Shown: positions 62,128-64,000 of the stretch, piece by piece
Position numbering within the stretch: the first letter of the stretch is position 1
Layout: each line of letters begins with the position of its first letter
The notes under the pieces: generated by a model
Databases searched by the model: none
What the model saw: only the letters and a program-made list of their open reading frames with translations
Told to the model about the DNA's origin: nothing
From: Alphaproteobacteria bacterium
GTDB taxonomy: Bacteria > Pseudomonadota > Alphaproteobacteria > UBA828
Assembly: GCA_022823305.1 (NCBI GenBank)
Contig: JAJDXK010000009.1
Span: 26,633 to 90,632, forward strand
Direction: 5' to 3'
Length of the DNA: 64,000 nucleotides
Translations under genes and position numbers: made by a program

Positions 62128-63672
62128 TCAGAGGGAGTTCAGGAAGGCGAGCAGCGCCGCGCGCTCCTCGCGTGTCATGGCGACGACGCGCTCTTTCGCT
62201 GCTTCCGCCTCGCCGCCATGCCAGAGAACCGCTTCGAGGAGGCTGCGCGCGCGCCCGTCGTGCAGGAAGAAGGTGTGGCCGCTCACCGTCTCGGTGAGTC
62301 CGATGCCCCAGAGCGGCGGCGTGCGCCACTCGCGCCCCGAGGCCTCGCCTTCGGGACGATTGTCGGCGAGGCCTTCGCCCATGTCGTGCAGCAGGAGATC
62401 GCTGTAGGGCCAGATGAGCTGGAAGGACTGCTCCTCGCCGATCGAGTCCCGCCGGGTCACGAACTTGGGCCGGTGGCAGCCGGTACAGTTCGCCTCGTAG
62501 AAGAGTCGCTTGCCCTCGAGCACCTGCGCATCACCCACGTCGCGCCGCGCCGGCACGCCGAGATTGCGGGTATAGAAGTTGAGCAGCTCGAAGAGCGCGG
62601 CGCTGGCCTCGGCCGTGTTCGTCGCGGAGGCGCCGCCGTGCGGCGCGCCACGGCACGCTTCCTGCGCAGCCGTGCAGTCGCCCTGCGGTTCCGGGTAGAG
62701 CGGGGTGGAGATGCCGACATCGCCGCGGAAGGCCGCCGCCGCCTGCTGCGAGACTGTGGGCTGGCCGGCCTTCCAGCCGAAGCGCCCGAGCATCGGCTTG
62801 CCGTGCTCGTCGCTCCACACGAGGTTTGCGCGTCCCGAGATGCCGTCGCCGTCGCGGTCCTCCGGGTCGGCGCCGGCGAGGATGTCGGCCTCGGAAATCG
62901 CTTCGAGCAGGCCCATGCCGATGACCGGCGGCGCGACGCGCGGCGAGAGCATCGTCTCGGGATGGAGCGGGCCGTAGTGGAGGCCTGAGATGCCGTAGGT
63001 GGGTCGCCGCAGGCTGACCGCCTCGCCGTCTGCCAGCGTGACCGGCGTCTCCTCGTAGGCGATGGTTATCTCGCCCTCGGCCAGAATCCCCTGGACGGAG
63101 AAGTTCTGGAGCTGACCGCCGTAGGTGGGCTCGGGGATGGTGGCCTGGCGGTGCGCGCGCAGGGCTTCCCGCTCGGCCTCGGTCTGCGGCGGGATCGAGA
63201 GCCGCAGGAGCATGGTTTCGGCGCGCTCGCCGGCGGCCGGCGGCTGGCCGCGGCCGTCCTTGAGGTGACAGCGCTGGCAGGCCCGCGCGTTGAAGAGCGG
63301 CCCGAGCCCGTCCGAAGAGGTCGTCGAGGCCGGCGCCGAGACCCAGACCTTCCTGAAGATGCCGTTGCCCACGTGAAAGTCACGCTGGCGCTTGAAGGGC
63401 ATGTTGGCGGAGGGATGCGAGAACGCGTCCCGGTTCAAGGGCTTGAACACCGTCGCCTTGCCTGCCGGCCGCCGTTCGTAGGGCTCGGGCCCGGTGAAAT
63501 CCTGCGCGGGACGGGTGACGGCCGCGACACGTGCCTGCTCGTCATCCGGTTCTGCCGCCGGCAGCGTGGCGACACCGGCGATGGCGGCTGTCAGCGCGGC
63601 CGCGAGGCCCGCAGCCACTCCCATCAGACGGCGGCCCGGCGCCCGGCTGCGGCCCTCTAGCGACGCGACCAT
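62128..63672 (-). CDS. Di-heme oxidoreductase family c-type cytochrome
   Basis: 514 residues. The N-terminus has a basic region followed by a hydrophobic segment (about 17-40), a signal or anchor. Two haem c sites are visible: CQRCH (Cys132, Cys135, His136) and CTGCH in the C-terminal part. The family is related to di-haem peroxidases (DHOR) and is periplasmic. The ATG at 63672 has GAAGGA 8 bases before. It leads the operon with imelysin-like and DUF1513 genes, a grouping widely associated with iron uptake. Confidence 0.9.
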   Translation of the reverse strand: MVASLEGRSRAPGRRLMGVAAGLAAALTAAIAGVATLPAAEPDDEQARVAAVTRPAQDFTGPEPYERRPAGKATVFKPLNRDAFSHPSANMPFKRQRDFHVGNGIFRKVWVSAPASTTSSDGLGPLFNARACQRCHLKDGRGQPPAAGERAETMLLRLSIPPQTEAEREALRAHRQATIPEPTYGGQLQNFSVQGILAEGEITIAYEETPVTLADGEAVSLRRPTYGISGLHYGPLHPETMLSPRVAPPVIGMGLLEAISEADILAGADPEDRDGDGISGRANLVWSDEHGKPMLGRFGWKAGQPTVSQQAAAAFRGDVGISTPLYPEPQGDCTAAQEACRGAPHGGASATNTAEASAALFELLNFYTRNLGVPARRDVGDAQVLEGKRLFYEANCTGCHRPKFVTRRDSIGEEQSFQLIWPYSDLLLHDMGEGLADNRPEGEASGREWRTPPLWGIGLTETVSGHTFFLHDGRARSLLEAVLWHGGEAEAAKERVVAMTREERAALLAFLNSL

Positions 63673-63709
63673 TGAGAATCCTTCGCAAAAAGAACTTGAC
63701 TGCGATTAG

Positions 63710-63725
63710 GAACAATTATCAATTG
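63710..63725. promoter_or_regulatory. Putative iron-regulator operator between di-heme and porin genes
   Basis: GAACAATTATCAAT (63710-63723) matches the bfd upstream motif at 13 of 14 positions. It contains the palindrome CAATT-ATC-AATTG (63713-63725). On the minus strand TTGATA could be the -35 of the di-heme operon, with CAAGTT 18 bases later, parallel to the bfd promoter. It lies between two divergent genes and could control both. Confidence 0.5.
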
Positions 63726-63861
63726 CGATGCACATGAGTGTCAACATCATCTCTCTCGGGACGATGGCCGCGTGCTCAAGGCCTCGTTCCTGGCTGATCG
63801 GTCGGCCTGCCGCCGGCCTGCGTTGGCAACACCGCGCGACCAGAAGCAAGGAGGACGACCG

Positions 63862-64000
63862 ATGAAACTCAAGGGGTTGACGGCGCTTGGCGTGGCCTCT
63901 GCGGCAGCGATTGCCTGGCACGCGCCGGCGCTGGCGGACGACTCCATCGAGGAGCGGCTCTCCAGGATGGAGCAGCGTATCAGGTACCTGGAGGAGCGCG
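63862..64000 (+). CDS. N-terminus of a probable outer-membrane porin (truncated by window edge)
   Basis: 46 residues are visible from an ATG with a strong AAGGAGG in front. A signal peptide (MKLKGLTALGVASAAAIAWH, cleavage near ALA at about residue 25) is followed by a charged heptad-like stretch (EERLSRMEQRIRYLEER) that should form a coiled coil. This combination is usual for OprO/OprP-type and other trimeric porins. Divergence from the iron-linked di-heme operon with a shared operator suggests an iron or siderophore-related role, but the body of the protein is outside the window. Confidence 0.65.
   Translation, partial: MKLKGLTALGVASAAAIAWHAPALADDSIEERLSRMEQRIRYLEER

Overview
The window is a high-GC bacterial chromosome segment (roughly two thirds to 70% G+C by eye) with tightly packed operons, many 4-base ATGA start/stop overlaps and GTG/TTG starts. 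The gene families (several ABC uptake systems, trimethylamine-dehydrogenase-like flavoproteins, dimethylglycine-dehydrogenase-like and hydantoinase enzymes, xanthine-oxidase-family molybdenum hydroxylases) suggest an alphaproteobacterium. No ribosomal or other taxonomic marker is present, so this is an inference. I saw no rRNA, CRISPR array or insertion sequence. The only RNA-gene trace is a 3' piece of a tRNA at 59619-59665.

Layout. Bases 1-658 hold no gene I can support. 659-3019 encodes a histidine kinase, receiver and OmpR-type DNA-binding domain on one chain. 3310-15808 holds a P450 and an amine-catabolism block: two trimethylamine-dehydrogenase-like proteins with a cupin between them (minus strand), then, on the plus strand, a phytoene-desaturase-like flavoprotein, a dimethylglycine-dehydrogenase-like protein, a choline-kinase-family protein and an iminopeptidase-like hydrolase. 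15822-21481 (minus) is a complete branched-chain-amino-acid-type (Liv) ABC transporter with an SDR enzyme. 21719-25434 is a HyuA/HyuB (hydantoinase/oxoprolinase) pair. 25481-34229 combines a maltose-type ABC transporter whose genes are dispersed, two tiny membrane proteins, a Rieske oxygenase (alpha and beta) and a third trimethylamine-dehydrogenase-like protein.

34309-35211 is a PhyH-type dioxygenase. 35292-40576 (minus) is a complete but divergent urease operon, ureABCEFGD. 40745-45403 holds a PNPOx-fold protein, an AstE/AspA-family deacylase, a NIPSNAP protein, a BacNav-type ion channel and a GMC oxidoreductase. 45467-50428 (minus) is a ribose-type ABC transporter with an amidohydrolase. 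50787-58278 contains two complete molybdenum hydroxylase gene sets in mirror order (large-small-medium, medium-small-large).

From 58408 the content changes to iron-linked genes: a bacterioferritin-associated ferredoxin, and a di-heme oxidoreductase, imelysin-like and DUF1513 operon. Both have the same 14-base motif (one mismatch) in front. An AlkD-like gene and an AT-richer patch with the tRNA fragment lie between them. The last gene, probably an outer-membrane porin, runs off the right edge.

How the genes may work together (inference): three solute importers, several N-demethylating or amine-oxidising enzymes, ring hydroxylases, hydantoinase, amidohydrolase and urease would fit an island that imports N-methylated or heterocyclic nitrogen compounds and strips them to ammonia. 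The substrate cannot be read from the sequence. No electron-transfer flavoprotein, Rieske reductase or Mo-cofactor maturation gene is in the window, so those partners must be elsewhere.
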